A stretch of 64,000 nucleotides of DNA. It comes from Chromobacterium paludis (lineage in GTDB: Bacteria; Pseudomonadota; Gammaproteobacteria; Burkholderiales; Chromobacteriaceae). The notes under the pieces were generated by a model. That model was not told the DNA's origin and made no database searches. It worked only from the letters and a program-made list of their open reading frames with translations. The stretch lies in contig NZ_CP043473.1 of assembly GCF_008275125.1 (NCBI RefSeq), positions 3,100,001-3,164,000 on the forward strand, in the 5' to 3' direction. The stretch's first letter is position 1. Each line of letters starts with the position of its first letter. Below, in pieces: positions 8,230 to 17,235 of this stretch. A program made the position numbers and the translations under genes.

Positions 8230-9012
8230 ATGTCTTCTCCCAATCTGACCGCTGAAAAAGTCCTGTCCGTCCACCACTGGAACGACACCCTGTTCAGCTT
8301 CACCTGCACCCGCGACGCGGGCCTGCGCTTCATCAACGGCCAGTTCGTGATGATAGGCCTGGAAGTCAACGGCAAGCCGCTGATGCGCGCCTACTCCATC
8401 GTCAGCTCCAACTATGAGGAGCACCTGGAGTTTTACAGCATCAAGGTGCAGGACGGCCCGCTGACCTCCAAGCTGCAACACCTGCAAGTCGGCGACACCG
8501 TGCTGATCAGCAAAAAGCCCACCGGCACCCTGGTGCAGGACAACCTGCTGCCGGGCAAAAACCTGTACCTGCTGTCCACCGGCACCGGCCTGGCGCCCTT
8601 CATGTCCATCATCAAGGACCCGGACGTGTACGAGCGCTACGACAAGGTGATCTTGACCCACGGCGTGCGCTGGGTCAGCGAGCTGGGCTACCACGACTAC
8701 ATCACCAAGGAGCTGCCGGAGAACGAGTTCTTCGGCGATATGGTCAAGGAAAAGCTGATCTACTATCCGACCGTCACCCGCGAGCCGTTCCGCAATCAGG
8801 GCCGTCTGACCGACCTGATCACCAACGGCAAGCTGTGCGCCGACATCGGCCTGCCGCAGCTGAATCCGGAGCACGACCGCGTGCTGATCTGCGGCAGCCC
8901 GAGCATGCTGCACGATCTGTGCGAAATCCTGAACGGACTGGGCTTCAAGGAATCGCCGCGCATGGGCGAACCGGCCGACTACGCGATCGAGCGCGCCTTC
9001 GTCGAGAAATAA
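8230..9012 (+). CDS. fpr: Ferredoxin/flavodoxin-NADP+ reductase
   Basis: This 260-aa cytosolic flavoenzyme moves electrons between NADPH and ferredoxin or flavodoxin. The FAD motif RAYSIVSS is at residues 55-62, with GPLTSKL following. The NADP-binding motif GTGLAPFMSI and CGSPSML come later. The C-terminus ends in the short FVEK tail of bacterial class Fpr enzymes, not the plant aromatic end. The ATG at 8230 aligns with the family start. A strong terminator follows, so it is probably monocistronic. In related bacteria fpr is induced by oxidative stress, but no regulator gene is adjacent. Confidence 0.92.
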   Translation: MSSPNLTAEKVLSVHHWNDTLFSFTCTRDAGLRFINGQFVMIGLEVNGKPLMRAYSIVSSNYEEHLEFYSIKVQDGPLTSKLQHLQVGDTVLISKKPTGTLVQDNLLPGKNLYLLSTGTGLAPFMSIIKDPDVYERYDKVILTHGVRWVSELGYHDYITKELPENEFFGDMVKEKLIYYPTVTREPFRNQGRLTDLITNGKLCADIGLPQLNPEHDRVLICGSPSMLHDLCEILNGLGFKESPRMGEPADYAIERAFVEK

Positions 9013-9036
9013 GCTTCCGCCCAGGCGGAAAAGCCA

Positions 9037-9067
9037 AAGCCCCGCAGGCCTGCGCCGCGGGGCTTTT
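9037..9067 (+). terminator. Terminator of fpr
   Basis: AAGCCCCGC/GCGGGGCTT stem with an 11-nt loop, followed by TTTT. It begins 25 bp after the fpr stop. Confidence 0.8.
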
Positions 9068-9174
9068 CCATTCGACTCTCTCCAAACCGCCAGCGTTCAT
9101 GCGGAAGGCGGGCAAAACAAAGGGAGGCCGAAGCCTCCCGAGTTTTTATGCGAGCCAGATGCGATCGGCTTGGC

Positions 9175-10029
9175 TTACTTGGCGGCCGAAGCGGCGGCCT
9201 TCTTGCCAGCGTGATGCTTCTTGGCGTGGTGCTTGTGCGCCTTCTTGGCTACCGGAGCGGAAGCGTCGGCCTTGGCGGCTTGCGCCTTGGAAGCCTCAGC
9301 CTTCTTGGCGGCGTGGTGCTTCTTGGCTGCATGGTGCTTCTTGGCAGCGTGCTTGTGCGCCTTCTTGGCTACCGGAGCGGAAGCGTCGGCCTTGGCGGCT
9401 TGCGCCTTGGAAGCCTCAGCCTTCTTGGCGGCGTGGTGCTTCTTGGCAGCATGCTTGTGCGCCTTCTTGGCTACCGGAGCGGAAGCGTCGGCCTTGGCGG
9501 CTTGCGCCTTGGAAGCCTCAGCCTTCTTGGCGGCGTGGTGCTTCTTGGCTGCATGGTGCTTTTTGGCTGCGTGCTTGTGCGCCTTCTTGGCTACCGGAGC
9601 GGAAGCGTCGGCCTTGGCGGCTTGCGCCTTGGAAGCCACGGCCTTCTTGGCGGCGTGGTGCTTCTTGGCAGCGTGCTTGTGCGCCTTCTTCGCCATCGGG
9701 GCGGAGGCTTCGGCCTTGGCGGCCTGCGCCTTCTGCGCGGAAGCTTCCTTCTTCACGGCATGCTTCTTCACGCCGGCTTTCTTCTTCATCGCCTTTTTGG
9801 CCGGGGCGGAGGCGTCAGCCTTGGCGGCCTGGGCCTTCTGAGCGGAAGCGGTGACTTTCTCAGCCTTCTTGGCGTGATGGATCTTGGCCGGGGTCTTCTT
9901 TTCGGCCTTCTTGGCGGCCGGGGCCATCTTGGCGGCCGGAGCGGAAGCCGGGGTGGCTTGGGCGGCGAAGCCGGCGGCGGAACTCAGGCCAAATACGGCG
10001 GACAGGGCAAGAAGGGTCAGCTTTTTCAT
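9175..10029 (-). CDS. Acid-shock protein (Asr)-like secreted Ala/Lys/His repeat protein
   Basis: This 284-aa protein starts at 10029 with a clear Sec signal peptide (MKKLTLLALSAVFGLSSAAGFA). The mature part is nearly all Ala, Lys, His and Ser, with no folded domain. The signal, the HH-AKK blocks and the repeated AQKAQAAK phrase match enterobacterial Asr, a periplasmic basic protein of about 100 aa induced at low pH. Here the tail is expanded by tandem repeats. Many histidines could buffer protons or bind metals (inference). It is distinct from nuclear histone H1-like proteins because of its signal peptide. A T-rich terminator is not obvious downstream. Confidence 0.7.
   Translation of the reverse strand: MKKLTLLALSAVFGLSSAAGFAAQATPASAPAAKMAPAAKKAEKKTPAKIHHAKKAEKVTASAQKAQAAKADASAPAKKAMKKKAGVKKHAVKKEASAQKAQAAKAEASAPMAKKAHKHAAKKHHAAKKAVASKAQAAKADASAPVAKKAHKHAAKKHHAAKKHHAAKKAEASKAQAAKADASAPVAKKAHKHAAKKHHAAKKAEASKAQAAKADASAPVAKKAHKHAAKKHHAAKKHHAAKKAEASKAQAAKADASAPVAKKAHKHHAKKHHAGKKAAASAAK
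9231..9695. repeat. Nested tandem repeat inside the Asr-like gene
   Basis: The phrase GCTTGTGCGCCTTCTT recurs at 9231, 9351, 9453, 9573 and 9675. Spacing alternates 120, 102, 120, 102 bp. The 18-bp difference is one AAKKHH unit, so the array is a 34-aa unit with an optional six-residue insert, arranged as a 222-bp higher-order repeat. Copies are nearly identical, which suggests recent expansion. Confidence 0.85.
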
Positions 10030-10172
10030 GATTCGTCTCCAGGTCGATTGCGGAGGGAATCTCTCCGCGAGGCACCGTGTTTGGTGTTTCCTTGAGACGT
10101 ATGCTAGCCCTGACCCATTGCCCCGTCTGTTAGCGCGATGTAAGGCCATGTAACGCTACGTACAGCGCCGCC

Positions 10173-10880
10173 TCAGGCTTTGCGCCTCGCCATCACGATC
10201 TGGTACACGCCGCCGAACACGGTGCGCTTGCGCCACTCGAAGCGCCCCGCTTCGCGGGCATAGCTGGCGATATCGTTGCGCCACAAGGCCTCGGCAAACG
10301 GCTCCAATGCCCGGTTCACCCACTTCAGCAGCCAGCCTATCGGCTGCCAGGCCTTGGGCCGGTGGTAGTCGACGAACATCGCGCGGCCGCCCGGCGCCAC
10401 ATGGGACAGCATATTGTCGACGATGGCGGACTTCATCTCCTCCGGCACCTCGTGCAGCAGGAAGAAGCTGCACACCAGGTCCTGCTTCTGCTCCGGCTGG
10501 TAGCGGGCGGCGTCGGCGCGCACCACGGCGGCCTGGCCGACATCGGCCAGCTTGCCTTCGGCCAGTTCGATCTGTATCGGCGTGATGTCGGTCAGGGTGA
10601 AGCGGCCTTCCTCGCCCACTCTCCCGGCCGCGCGCTGCACCAGGTCGCCGTAGACGTGCGCCACCTGCCAGACCTTTTCGCCAGGACGGATTTCATCCAG
10701 ATAGGCCCGCATCAAGCGCTGGTCGTTGCCGAACAGCAAGGTGCGCACCACCAGCTTATGGTCCAGCAGCCTGGCCTTGCGCGGGTTGACGTAGGCCCAG
10801 TCGTACACCTCGGTCATATAGCCCGGGACGTCCTGGTAGTAGGGGTCGCCTGTGCTGGCGCGCGTGTGCAATGTGGTCAT
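10173..10880 (-). CDS. rquA: Rhodoquinone biosynthesis methyltransferase-like protein RquA
   Basis: The 235-aa protein resembles class I SAM methyltransferases but matches RquA in detail: VYDWAYVNPRKARLLD near residue 25, VWQVAHVYGDL in place of the usual glycine-rich motif I, LTDITPIQIE, FFLLHEVPEE, VDYHRPKAWQPIGW, LEPFAEALWRNDI and FGGVYQ. RquA converts ubiquinone to rhodoquinone, the low-potential quinone used for fumarate reduction without oxygen. The gene is known for its patchy, transfer-driven distribution. It stands alone here, between the Asr-like gene and xthA, with no quinone genes nearby. Confidence 0.85.
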   Translation of the reverse strand: MTTLHTRASTGDPYYQDVPGYMTEVYDWAYVNPRKARLLDHKLVVRTLLFGNDQRLMRAYLDEIRPGEKVWQVAHVYGDLVQRAAGRVGEEGRFTLTDITPIQIELAEGKLADVGQAAVVRADAARYQPEQKQDLVCSFFLLHEVPEEMKSAIVDNMLSHVAPGGRAMFVDYHRPKAWQPIGWLLKWVNRALEPFAEALWRNDIASYAREAGRFEWRKRTVFGGVYQIVMARRKA

Positions 10881-11032
10881 GGTGGGTTTCCGGCTATGAG
10901 TGATGGAGTCAGCTTAGCAAGCTGCGCGGCATGCCGGCTTGAGCCAGACCAAACCTTGTCCCGGCCACGCGGCAAGCATATTCCATCGTCTTTTTATAGG
11001 CGCAAACTGCCTGGATGGATCCACCCGGCCAA

Positions 11033-11060
11033 GCAAAAGGCCCGGCATGCGGCCGGGCCA
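11033..11060 (-). terminator. Terminator of xthA
   Basis: GGCCCGG/CCGGGCC stem at 11039-11059 with a 7-nt loop. On the minus strand it is followed by TTTTG, 27 bp after the xthA stop. Confidence 0.75.
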
Positions 11061-11085
11061 AGGTGGATTGTTTCCGTGGACGGAA

Positions 11086-11859
11086 TCAGTCGGCCAGCGT
11101 CAGCACCACTGGGGTATGGTCGGACGGGCGCTCCCATTTGCGCGGCGCCTTGTCGATTTCGCAAGCGACGGCGCGCGGCTGGAGCGCGTCGCTGACCAGG
11201 ATATGGTCGATGCGCACGCCCTTGTTGCGGCGGAACATCATCTGGCGGTAGTCCCACCAGCTGTACTGCTTCTCCTCCTGATTGAACAGGCGGAAGCTGT
11301 CGGACAGGCCCAGGCCTATCAGGCGGCGGAAAGCGTCGCGCTCGGGCGTGCTGCACAGCACTTGCTCATGCCAGCCTTCCGGGTCGTAAACGTCGCGGTC
11401 TTCCGGCGCGATGTTGTAGTCGCCCAGCAAGAGCAGGTTCGGATGCGCGGCCAGCTCGGCCGCGACATGCCCTTCCAGCTTGGACAGCCATTCCAGCTTG
11501 TACGGGTATTTGGGCGAGTCCACCGCCTCGCCGTTGACGAAATAGGCGCAAATCGCGCGCACGCCGGCGATGGTGGCGGTGATGACGCGGCGCTGCTCGT
11601 CGCCGTAGCCGGGGATGCCGGACACCACGTCCTCTATCTCCAGCGGCGCCTTGGCCAGAATGGCCACGCCGTTATAGGTTTTCTGGCCGAACCAGACGGC
11701 TCGATAACCGGCAGCCTCGATCTCCGCCAGCGGGAAGGCGTCCTGGTCCATCTTCAGTTCCTGCAGGCACAACACTTCGACGCCGGTGTCGGCCAACCAT
11801 TGCAGTACCTGCGGCAGGCGGACTTTCAGGGAATTGACGTTCCAGGTGGCAAAACGCAT
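11086..11859 (-). CDS. xthA: Exodeoxyribonuclease III
   Basis: The 257-aa AP endonuclease/3'-exonuclease starts at the ATG at 11859 (MRFATWNVNSLKVRLP), as in the family. Catalytic motifs of the endonuclease/exonuclease/phosphatase fold are visible: WNVNSL, LQELK (metal-binding Glu), GDYNIAPED, RIDHIL and the terminal SDHTPVVL. It acts in base excision repair. It is transcribed towards rquA and ends with its own terminator, so it is probably monocistronic. Confidence 0.93.
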   Translation of the reverse strand: MRFATWNVNSLKVRLPQVLQWLADTGVEVLCLQELKMDQDAFPLAEIEAAGYRAVWFGQKTYNGVAILAKAPLEIEDVVSGIPGYGDEQRRVITATIAGVRAICAYFVNGEAVDSPKYPYKLEWLSKLEGHVAAELAAHPNLLLLGDYNIAPEDRDVYDPEGWHEQVLCSTPERDAFRRLIGLGLSDSFRLFNQEEKQYSWWDYRQMMFRRNKGVRIDHILVSDALQPRAVACEIDKAPRKWERPSDHTPVVLTLAD

Positions 11860-11954
11860 GGCCAGGGGCTCCAGAAGGGAAGTGAACGGGCCGATACCAT
11901 AGCAGCGACTGGCCCGGCTGTTGAGCGGATTTTCGCGGTTTGCGCCGCGCGGCG

Positions 11955-11986
11955 CAAAAAAAACGCCTCCGCGGATGGCGGAGGCG
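11955..11986 (-). terminator. Terminator of prlC
   Basis: GCCTCCGC/GCGGAGGC stem at 11965-11985. On the minus strand it is followed by eight T residues (11956-11963). It lies about 125 bp after the prlC stop. Confidence 0.75.
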
Positions 11987-12110
11987 CGCAATAGACACGG
12001 TATCACTACCCTGATACGCGTCTGGCTCGCTTGCTGCTCCGGAAGACAACCCTGAGCAATAAATTAGAGCCGGACGCGGTCAGGCGAGTTCCGGAGCCTC
12101 AGCCTTTTTT

Positions 12111-14150
12111 TTACGCGCCCTCGGCCACCATGCCGGAGTGGCGCAGCAGCGCGTCGATCTGCGGATCGCGGCCGCGGAAGGCGCGGAACGACTCCAGCGC
12201 CGGACGGCTGCCGCCCACGGCCAGGATTTCGTCCCAGAACTGGCGGCCCACCTGCGGGTTGGCGCCGCCGGCCTCTTCGAACGCGGCGTAGGCGTCGGCC
12301 GACAACACTTCGGCCCACTTGTAGCTGTAGTAGCCGGCCGCGTAGCCGCCGCCGAAAATGTGGCTGAAGCTGTTGGGGAAACGGTTATAGGCCGGCGGGA
12401 AGTTCACCGCCACCTCGCGCCGCACTTCGTCCAGCAGGGCCAGCCACTCCACGCGGTCCGGATTGCCGGCGGTGTAGAGCAGCATGTCGAACAAGGAAAA
12501 CTCCAGCTGGCGCACCATCTGCATGCCGGACTGGAAATTCTTGGCGGCGATCATCTTGTCGTACAGCTCGCGCGGCAGGGGCTGGCCGCTTTCGCTATGC
12601 TCGGTCATGCCCTGCAGCACGTCCCACTCCCAGCAGAAGTTTTCCATGAACTGGCTGGGCAGCTCCACCGCGTCCCATTCCACGCCGCTGATGCCGGCCA
12701 CGCCGGCCACTTCGATGCGGGTCAGCAAGTGATGCAGGCCGTGGCCGCACTCGTGGAACAGGGTGATCACCTCGTCGTGGGTGAAGTAGGCCGGCTTGTC
12801 GCCCACCGGGCGGCTGAAGTTGCACACTAGGTAGGCCACTGGGGTCTGCACGTCTTCGCCCTTGCGGCGGCGGCCGCGCACGTCGTCCATCCAGGCGCCG
12901 GGGCGCTTGCCGTCGCGGGCGTAGAGGTCCAGGTAGAAGCCGCCCAACAAGGTATCGCCCTGGAAGATTTCAAAGTAGCGCACGTCCGGATGCCAGGTGG
13001 CGACCTGGCGCTCGGCGAAGCGCACGCCGTAGAGGGTGCCCACCACGCTGAACAGGCCTTGCAGCGCCTTGTGCTCCGGGAAATATTGCTTCACTTCGTG
13101 CTCGGAGAAGGCGTAGCGGGCGACGCGCAGTTTCTCGCTGGCGTAGCCGATGTCCCAGGCTTGCAGCGTGTCCAGGCCCAGCTCGTCGCGGGCGAAGGCC
13201 TCCAGCTCGGCGCGGTCCTGCTCGGCGTAGGGCTTGGCGCGGCGGGCCAGGTCGCGCAGGAAGTCGATGACTTGCGCCGGGCTTTCCGCCATCTTGGTGA
13301 ACAGCGACAACTCGGCGTAATTGGCGAAGCCCAGCAGCTGCGCCTCTTCGGCGGCCAGCATCAGCTTTTCGCGGATCAGCGGGCCGTTGTCCTGCTCGGC
13401 CGGGCCGAACTCGGACGCGCGCTTGGCGTTGGCCTCGTACAGCTTTTCGCGCAGCGCGCGGTTGTCGGCGTATTGCAGCACCGGGAACAGCAGCGGGAAC
13501 TGCAGGCCCAGCTTGTACTTGCCCGGCTGGCCATCCGCCTCGGCCATCGCGGCGTACATGGCCAGGGTGTCCTCCGGGATGCCGGCCAGCTCGGCCGCGT
13601 CGTCAATGTACAGGCTGAAGCCATCGGTGGCGTCCATCACGTTCTGCGAGAACTGGTTGGACAGCTCGGCCAGGCGGCTGGACAGCTCGGCGAAGCGCGC
13701 CTTCTGCGCGTCCGGCAGCTCGGCGCCGGCCAGGCGGAAGTCGCGCAAGTCGTTTTCAATCACTTTCTTCTGCGCGGCGCTGGCGGCGGCGAAGGCGGGA
13801 TTGGCGGCCACCGCCTTGAAGCGGGCGAACAGGTCCAGGTTCTGGCCCAGCTCGGTGAAGAAGGCGGACACGCGCGGGATTTCGGCGTTGTACGCCTCGC
13901 GCAGGCCCTCGGTATTGCCTACCACGCCATTCAGATGGCCCACCACGCCCCAGGCGCGGCCCAGTTTTTCGGTGGCGTCGGTCAGCGGCTCCACCACCGC
14001 GTCCCAGCTGTCGCCGCCGGCGTCCACCACCGCGTCGATCGCGGCTCGGGCATCGGCCAGCAGCGCATCGAGGGCCGGGGTGATGTGCTCCGGCCGGATG
14101 GCGTCGAAGCGCGGCAGATCGGAAAAGTCTAGGAGGGGGTTCTGGCTCAT
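12111..14150 (-). CDS. prlC: Oligopeptidase A (M3 family zinc metallopeptidase)
   Basis: This 679-aa cytosolic peptidase starts at 14150 (MSQNPLLDFSDLPRFD), the usual start of OpdA. The zinc motif HECGHGLHH follows YFTHDEVITLF; the third ligand region is GVEWDAVELPSQFMENF. Further M3 signatures are FGGGYAAGYYSYKWAEVLSADAY near the C-terminus. It degrades short peptides, including cleaved signal peptides. Length and motif order match the family. It is divergent from the carbonic anhydrase gene. Confidence 0.95.
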   Translation of the reverse strand: MSQNPLLDFSDLPRFDAIRPEHITPALDALLADARAAIDAVVDAGGDSWDAVVEPLTDATEKLGRAWGVVGHLNGVVGNTEGLREAYNAEIPRVSAFFTELGQNLDLFARFKAVAANPAFAAASAAQKKVIENDLRDFRLAGAELPDAQKARFAELSSRLAELSNQFSQNVMDATDGFSLYIDDAAELAGIPEDTLAMYAAMAEADGQPGKYKLGLQFPLLFPVLQYADNRALREKLYEANAKRASEFGPAEQDNGPLIREKLMLAAEEAQLLGFANYAELSLFTKMAESPAQVIDFLRDLARRAKPYAEQDRAELEAFARDELGLDTLQAWDIGYASEKLRVARYAFSEHEVKQYFPEHKALQGLFSVVGTLYGVRFAERQVATWHPDVRYFEIFQGDTLLGGFYLDLYARDGKRPGAWMDDVRGRRRKGEDVQTPVAYLVCNFSRPVGDKPAYFTHDEVITLFHECGHGLHHLLTRIEVAGVAGISGVEWDAVELPSQFMENFCWEWDVLQGMTEHSESGQPLPRELYDKMIAAKNFQSGMQMVRQLEFSLFDMLLYTAGNPDRVEWLALLDEVRREVAVNFPPAYNRFPNSFSHIFGGGYAAGYYSYKWAEVLSADAYAAFEEAGGANPQVGRQFWDEILAVGGSRPALESFRAFRGRDPQIDALLRHSGMVAEGA

Positions 14151-14251
14151 GGCTTCAACGTCCTGTTTGATGGGGCGGATATGATAAAGGAATTTGCGCG
14201 CCGCGGCGCGCGGCCGGCACAATGCGTTATTACCGAGATAAGGACGAAACG

Positions 14252-14797
14252 ATGAAAAGCAATATCCGCCAATACGACGGCCACCACCCCGACATCGCGG
14301 ACGGCTGTTACATCGACCCGACCGCGGTGGTCATCGGCGAGGTGAAGCTGGAAAAAGGCGCCTCGGTCTGGCCTTGCGCGGTGGTGCGCGGCGACGTCAA
14401 CCATATCCATATCGGCGAGAACAGCAATGTGCAGGACCACGCCATGCTGCACGTCAGCCACAAGACGGCGGCCGATCCGGCCGGCGCGCCGCTGATCATA
14501 GGCAAGCATGTCACCATCGGCCACCACGTGACGCTGCACGGCTGCACCATAGGCGACGAGGTGCTGATAGGCATAGGCAGCATCGTGCTGGACCGGGCGG
14601 TGATTGAAAGCCGCGTGTTGATCGGCGCCGGCAGCCTGGTGCCGCCGGGCAAACGCTTGGCGTCCGGTTATTTATACCTGGGCAACCCGGTCAAGCAGGC
14701 CCGGCCGCTGACGGAGCAGGAACTGGCCTACTTCCAGTATTCCGCCGAGCATTACCTGCGCGTGGCCGACAAACACAAGGCCAATCTGGACGATTAA
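14252..14797 (+). CDS. Gamma-class carbonic anhydrase family protein (YrdA-like)
   Basis: This 181-aa protein forms a left-handed beta helix of hexapeptide repeats (VVIGEVKLEKGASVWP, VVRGDVNHIHIGENSNVQ). It holds the three metal-binding histidine positions in DHAMLHVSH and GHHVTLHGC. I chose the ATG at 14252 because an AAGGA-type RBS precedes it. YrdA/PaaY-like proteins bind zinc, but many show weak or no anhydrase activity, so the enzymatic role is uncertain. The RDD gene follows 3 bp later. Confidence 0.85.
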   Translation: MKSNIRQYDGHHPDIADGCYIDPTAVVIGEVKLEKGASVWPCAVVRGDVNHIHIGENSNVQDHAMLHVSHKTAADPAGAPLIIGKHVTIGHHVTLHGCTIGDEVLIGIGSIVLDRAVIESRVLIGAGSLVPPGKRLASGYLYLGNPVKQARPLTEQELAYFQYSAEHYLRVADKHKANLDD

Positions 14798-14800
14798 GCG

Positions 14801-15292
14801 ATGATAGACCGCGAAGAAGAATGGGAATATGTCGGTTTCTGGGCCAGGGTCGGCGCCTGCTTGGTGGATACCGTGCTGTTGTTGATCGTCTCCGCGCCGC
14901 TGCTGTGGCTGCTGAGCGATGGCGGCGCCAGCCGCTTCGACGATTGGTCGGGAGCCGCCTTCGGCAATCGCCCGGTCGATCCTATCGCGGACTTCATGCT
15001 CAACTATGTGCTGCCGGCCGTCGCCGTCATCCTGTTCTGGATCTACAAACGCGCCACGCCGGGCAAGATGATGCTGGGCGCGCAAGTGGTGGACGCGGAC
15101 AGCGGCGGCCCGCTGACGCCGGGCCAGGCCGCGCTGCGCTACCTGGGCTATTACCTCTCCCTCATTCCTTGCGGGCTGGGCCTGATCTGGGTAGGCCTGG
15201 ACGCGCGCAAGCAGGGCTGGCACGACAAGCTGGCGCGCAGTGTGGTGGTGCGGCGCAAGCCCGCGCCGCCATCGTTTCCTAGCCGGCGCTGA
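14801..15292 (+). CDS. RDD-family membrane protein
   Basis: The 163-aa protein opens with a charged stretch, then [16 protein letters not shown], the RDD-type motif (here with the Arg and Asp spaced within the first helix). Three membrane helices are predicted near residues 20-45, 63-82 and 107-130, with [15 protein letters not shown] between the second and third. RDD proteins are proposed transporters or envelope proteins of mostly unknown function. It is in an apparent operon with the carbonic anhydrase gene, and its 3' end overlaps the converging chemotaxis receptor by 14 bp. Confidence 0.8.
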   Translation: MIDREEEWEYVGFWARVGACLVDTVLLLIVSAPLLWLLSDGGASRFDDWSGAAFGNRPVDPIADFMLNYVLPAVAVILFWIYKRATPGKMMLGAQVVDADSGGPLTPGQAALRYLGYYLSLIPCGLGLIWVGLDARKQGWHDKLARSVVVRRKPAPPSFPSRR

Positions 15293-16934
15293 GGCGCCCA
15301 GACCATTCGCCGCCGGCGGGCGCGTCTTGCGCGGCCGCCGCCGGCCGCGCGCTGCCGGGTAGCCGGAACCAGGCCAGCGCCTGGCCCAGCCCGCCGGCGG
15401 ACTGCGCCAGCTGCAGCATCAGCGGCTCCGCCGCTTCCATCTGGCTTTCGATGTCTTGCGCCAGGCTGGACAGCTCATGGCCGTGCTGGCGTATCGTGCC
15501 GCCGGCGCGCGCCTGCAATTCGCGCGCGGTGCCGATGTCCTCCATCAGCACGCCCAGCCGGCCCAGCGCGCCGTCCACCAGGCCCAGCGCGGCGTCCAGC
15601 GCCTGCTGCGAGGCCTGGCTTTCGTGGCTGGCGCTGCCCGCGGCGGCGATGGCCTCGCCCAGCGCGCCCTGGGCGCGCTCCATCTTTTGCAGGCTGTCGA
15701 AGATCGCGCTGGTGGCGTTGGCGGTGCTTTCGGACAGCTTGCGCACCTCGTCCGCCACCACGGCGAAACCCCGCCCCGCCTCGCCGGCGCGCGCCGCCTC
15801 TATCGCGGCGTTCAAGGCCAGCAGATTGGTCTGGTCCGCCACGTCGCGAATCAAACCGCTGATCTGCGACACCGCGCCCACCGCCTGGCTCAGTTCGCGC
15901 ATTTCCACGGTGGCGTAGTCTATGCGGCCTGCCAGCTGGCGCATGGCGTCGGCGTTGCATTCGCCCTGCCGCCGCGCCTGGGCGGTGGCGATGGCGGCGC
16001 TGCGCGAATTGTCCAACGCGGCCTCGATATGCTGGGCCACTTGCTCGGCGTGATCGGCGATCTCGGCCGCCGCCTCGTTGCACAAGCGGCTCTTGCCGGT
16101 TTGCTGCTGGCTGGCGTCGGCGCTCTGCCGGGTCAGCAGCTGCAGGCGCTGGCTGTCGCGCAGATTGTTGCCGGCATGCAGCCTCACCTCGTCCAAGAGG
16201 CCGGCCAGACGGTCCAGGAAACGGTTGATGCGGGAGGCGGCATGCGCCAGCTCATCCTTGCCCTGGTCCGGCAACCGCACCGCCAGATTGCCCTCGCTCA
16301 GCGCGTCGGCCGCCTGGGCCATCGCGCCCAGATGGCGCTTCAGGCGGCGCGCCATGGTCAATTGAATCAACACCACCAGCGCGCTGGCCAGCGCCAGCGG
16401 GCCCAGAATCAAGGGCGCCAGCCAAGCCAGCGCCGTCGCCAGCGCGGCCCGTTCCTGCCGCAGCTCGCCGTCGCGACGGGCGAGCTGGCGGTCGATTTCC
16501 GCCGCCAGCGGCACCAGATCGTTCAGATAAGCCTGCTCCGGTATCGACAAGGCATCTTGCGGCGCCGTTTCGGCAATGTGGATGGCGCTATCCAGATTGC
16601 GCGCATATTCCTGCCAATGGCCGCGCAGGACGCCGGCCAATGCCTGGCCGTCGCCGGCCGGCAAGTTTGCCAGCATCTCCGCTTGCAGCTCGGCCACCTG
16701 GCCGCGCGCCTGCTTCAGACGCGTGGCGGTATCCGGCAGCAAGGGGTCGGCGCGCGAAAACGACAAGGCGACGGCCTTCATCTGCTGCAGATTGCTGGCG
16801 AGCTGCTGTAAACGATTGTAACGATCGACGTGATGGGTGAAGGAATAGAGCTGCTGCCCGGTGACCGCCATCACCAGGGCCAGGCTGGCTAAGGTGAAGG
16901 CGATGGTCAGCCACAGGCGTTTGATCAGAGACAT
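15279..16934 (-). CDS. Methyl-accepting chemotaxis protein
   Basis: The protein is 551 aa from the ATG at 16934 (MSLIKRLWL), chosen over an upstream GTG because it begins at the first membrane helix. Order: transmembrane helix (residues 5-27), a periplasmic four-helix-like sensor of about 150 residues, a second helix (about 178-202), HAMP, then the signalling domain with the hairpin tip [19 protein letters not shown] and [16 protein letters not shown]. The C-terminus has no NWETF-type pentapeptide, so adaptation enzymes would not be tethered. The ligand cannot be told from the sequence. Confidence 0.9.
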   Translation of the reverse strand: MSLIKRLWLTIAFTLASLALVMAVTGQQLYSFTHHVDRYNRLQQLASNLQQMKAVALSFSRADPLLPDTATRLKQARGQVAELQAEMLANLPAGDGQALAGVLRGHWQEYARNLDSAIHIAETAPQDALSIPEQAYLNDLVPLAAEIDRQLARRDGELRQERAALATALAWLAPLILGPLALASALVVLIQLTMARRLKRHLGAMAQAADALSEGNLAVRLPDQGKDELAHAASRINRFLDRLAGLLDEVRLHAGNNLRDSQRLQLLTRQSADASQQQTGKSRLCNEAAAEIADHAEQVAQHIEAALDNSRSAAIATAQARRQGECNADAMRQLAGRIDYATVEMRELSQAVGAVSQISGLIRDVADQTNLLALNAAIEAARAGEAGRGFAVVADEVRKLSESTANATSAIFDSLQKMERAQGALGEAIAAAGSASHESQASQQALDAALGLVDGALGRLGVLMEDIGTARELQARAGGTIRQHGHELSSLAQDIESQMEAAEPLMLQLAQSAGGLGQALAWFRLPGSARPAAAAQDAPAGGEWSGRLSAG

Positions 16935-17052
16935 GACGAGCACTGCACAGACGGGGAAAGGCGGCAGTTTATTCCCTTTTTGTGACGGAAACATTGCAAG
17001 ACATATAAGCAAACACTGGCATAGAGTATTCACACTGAGTTACAATCCGCCC

Positions 17053-17095
17053 GCCTTGGCGGGGCCGGGCGCCCTTCGCGCCGCTCCGCCAAGGC
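17053..17095. promoter_or_regulatory. Inverted repeat upstream of the APC permease
   Basis: GCCTTGGCGG at 17053-17062 pairs exactly with CCGCCAAGGC at 17086-17095, with a smaller GGCGC/GCGCC stem inside. It lies about 140 bp upstream of the permease start. It lacks a T-run, so a leader structure or operator is more likely than a terminator. Confidence 0.35.
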
Positions 17096-17235
17096 CGCGC
17101 CCGTCCCCAACAGGCGCGCATCAGACTAGACCGGGCCCACCCGGCTCCATGGACAACTCAGGCATGCCGGCCCTGGCGCGCGCTAGGCCGAGTGTTGCCG
17201 CTGTCCGTACAACGTAAACGACAGGAGATTCACCC

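Noticed and set aside
9231..9695. Regular repeats in the Asr-like gene considered as CRISPR or a sequencing artefact
   Set aside because: The repeats keep one reading frame with a signal peptide upstream and vary by whole codon units, so they are coding.
9148..10095. 315-aa plus-strand frame opposite the Asr-like gene
   Set aside because: A by-product of the repeats: its Gly/Leu-rich translation simply mirrors the Lys/Ala/His repeat gene, which has a signal peptide and an RBS.
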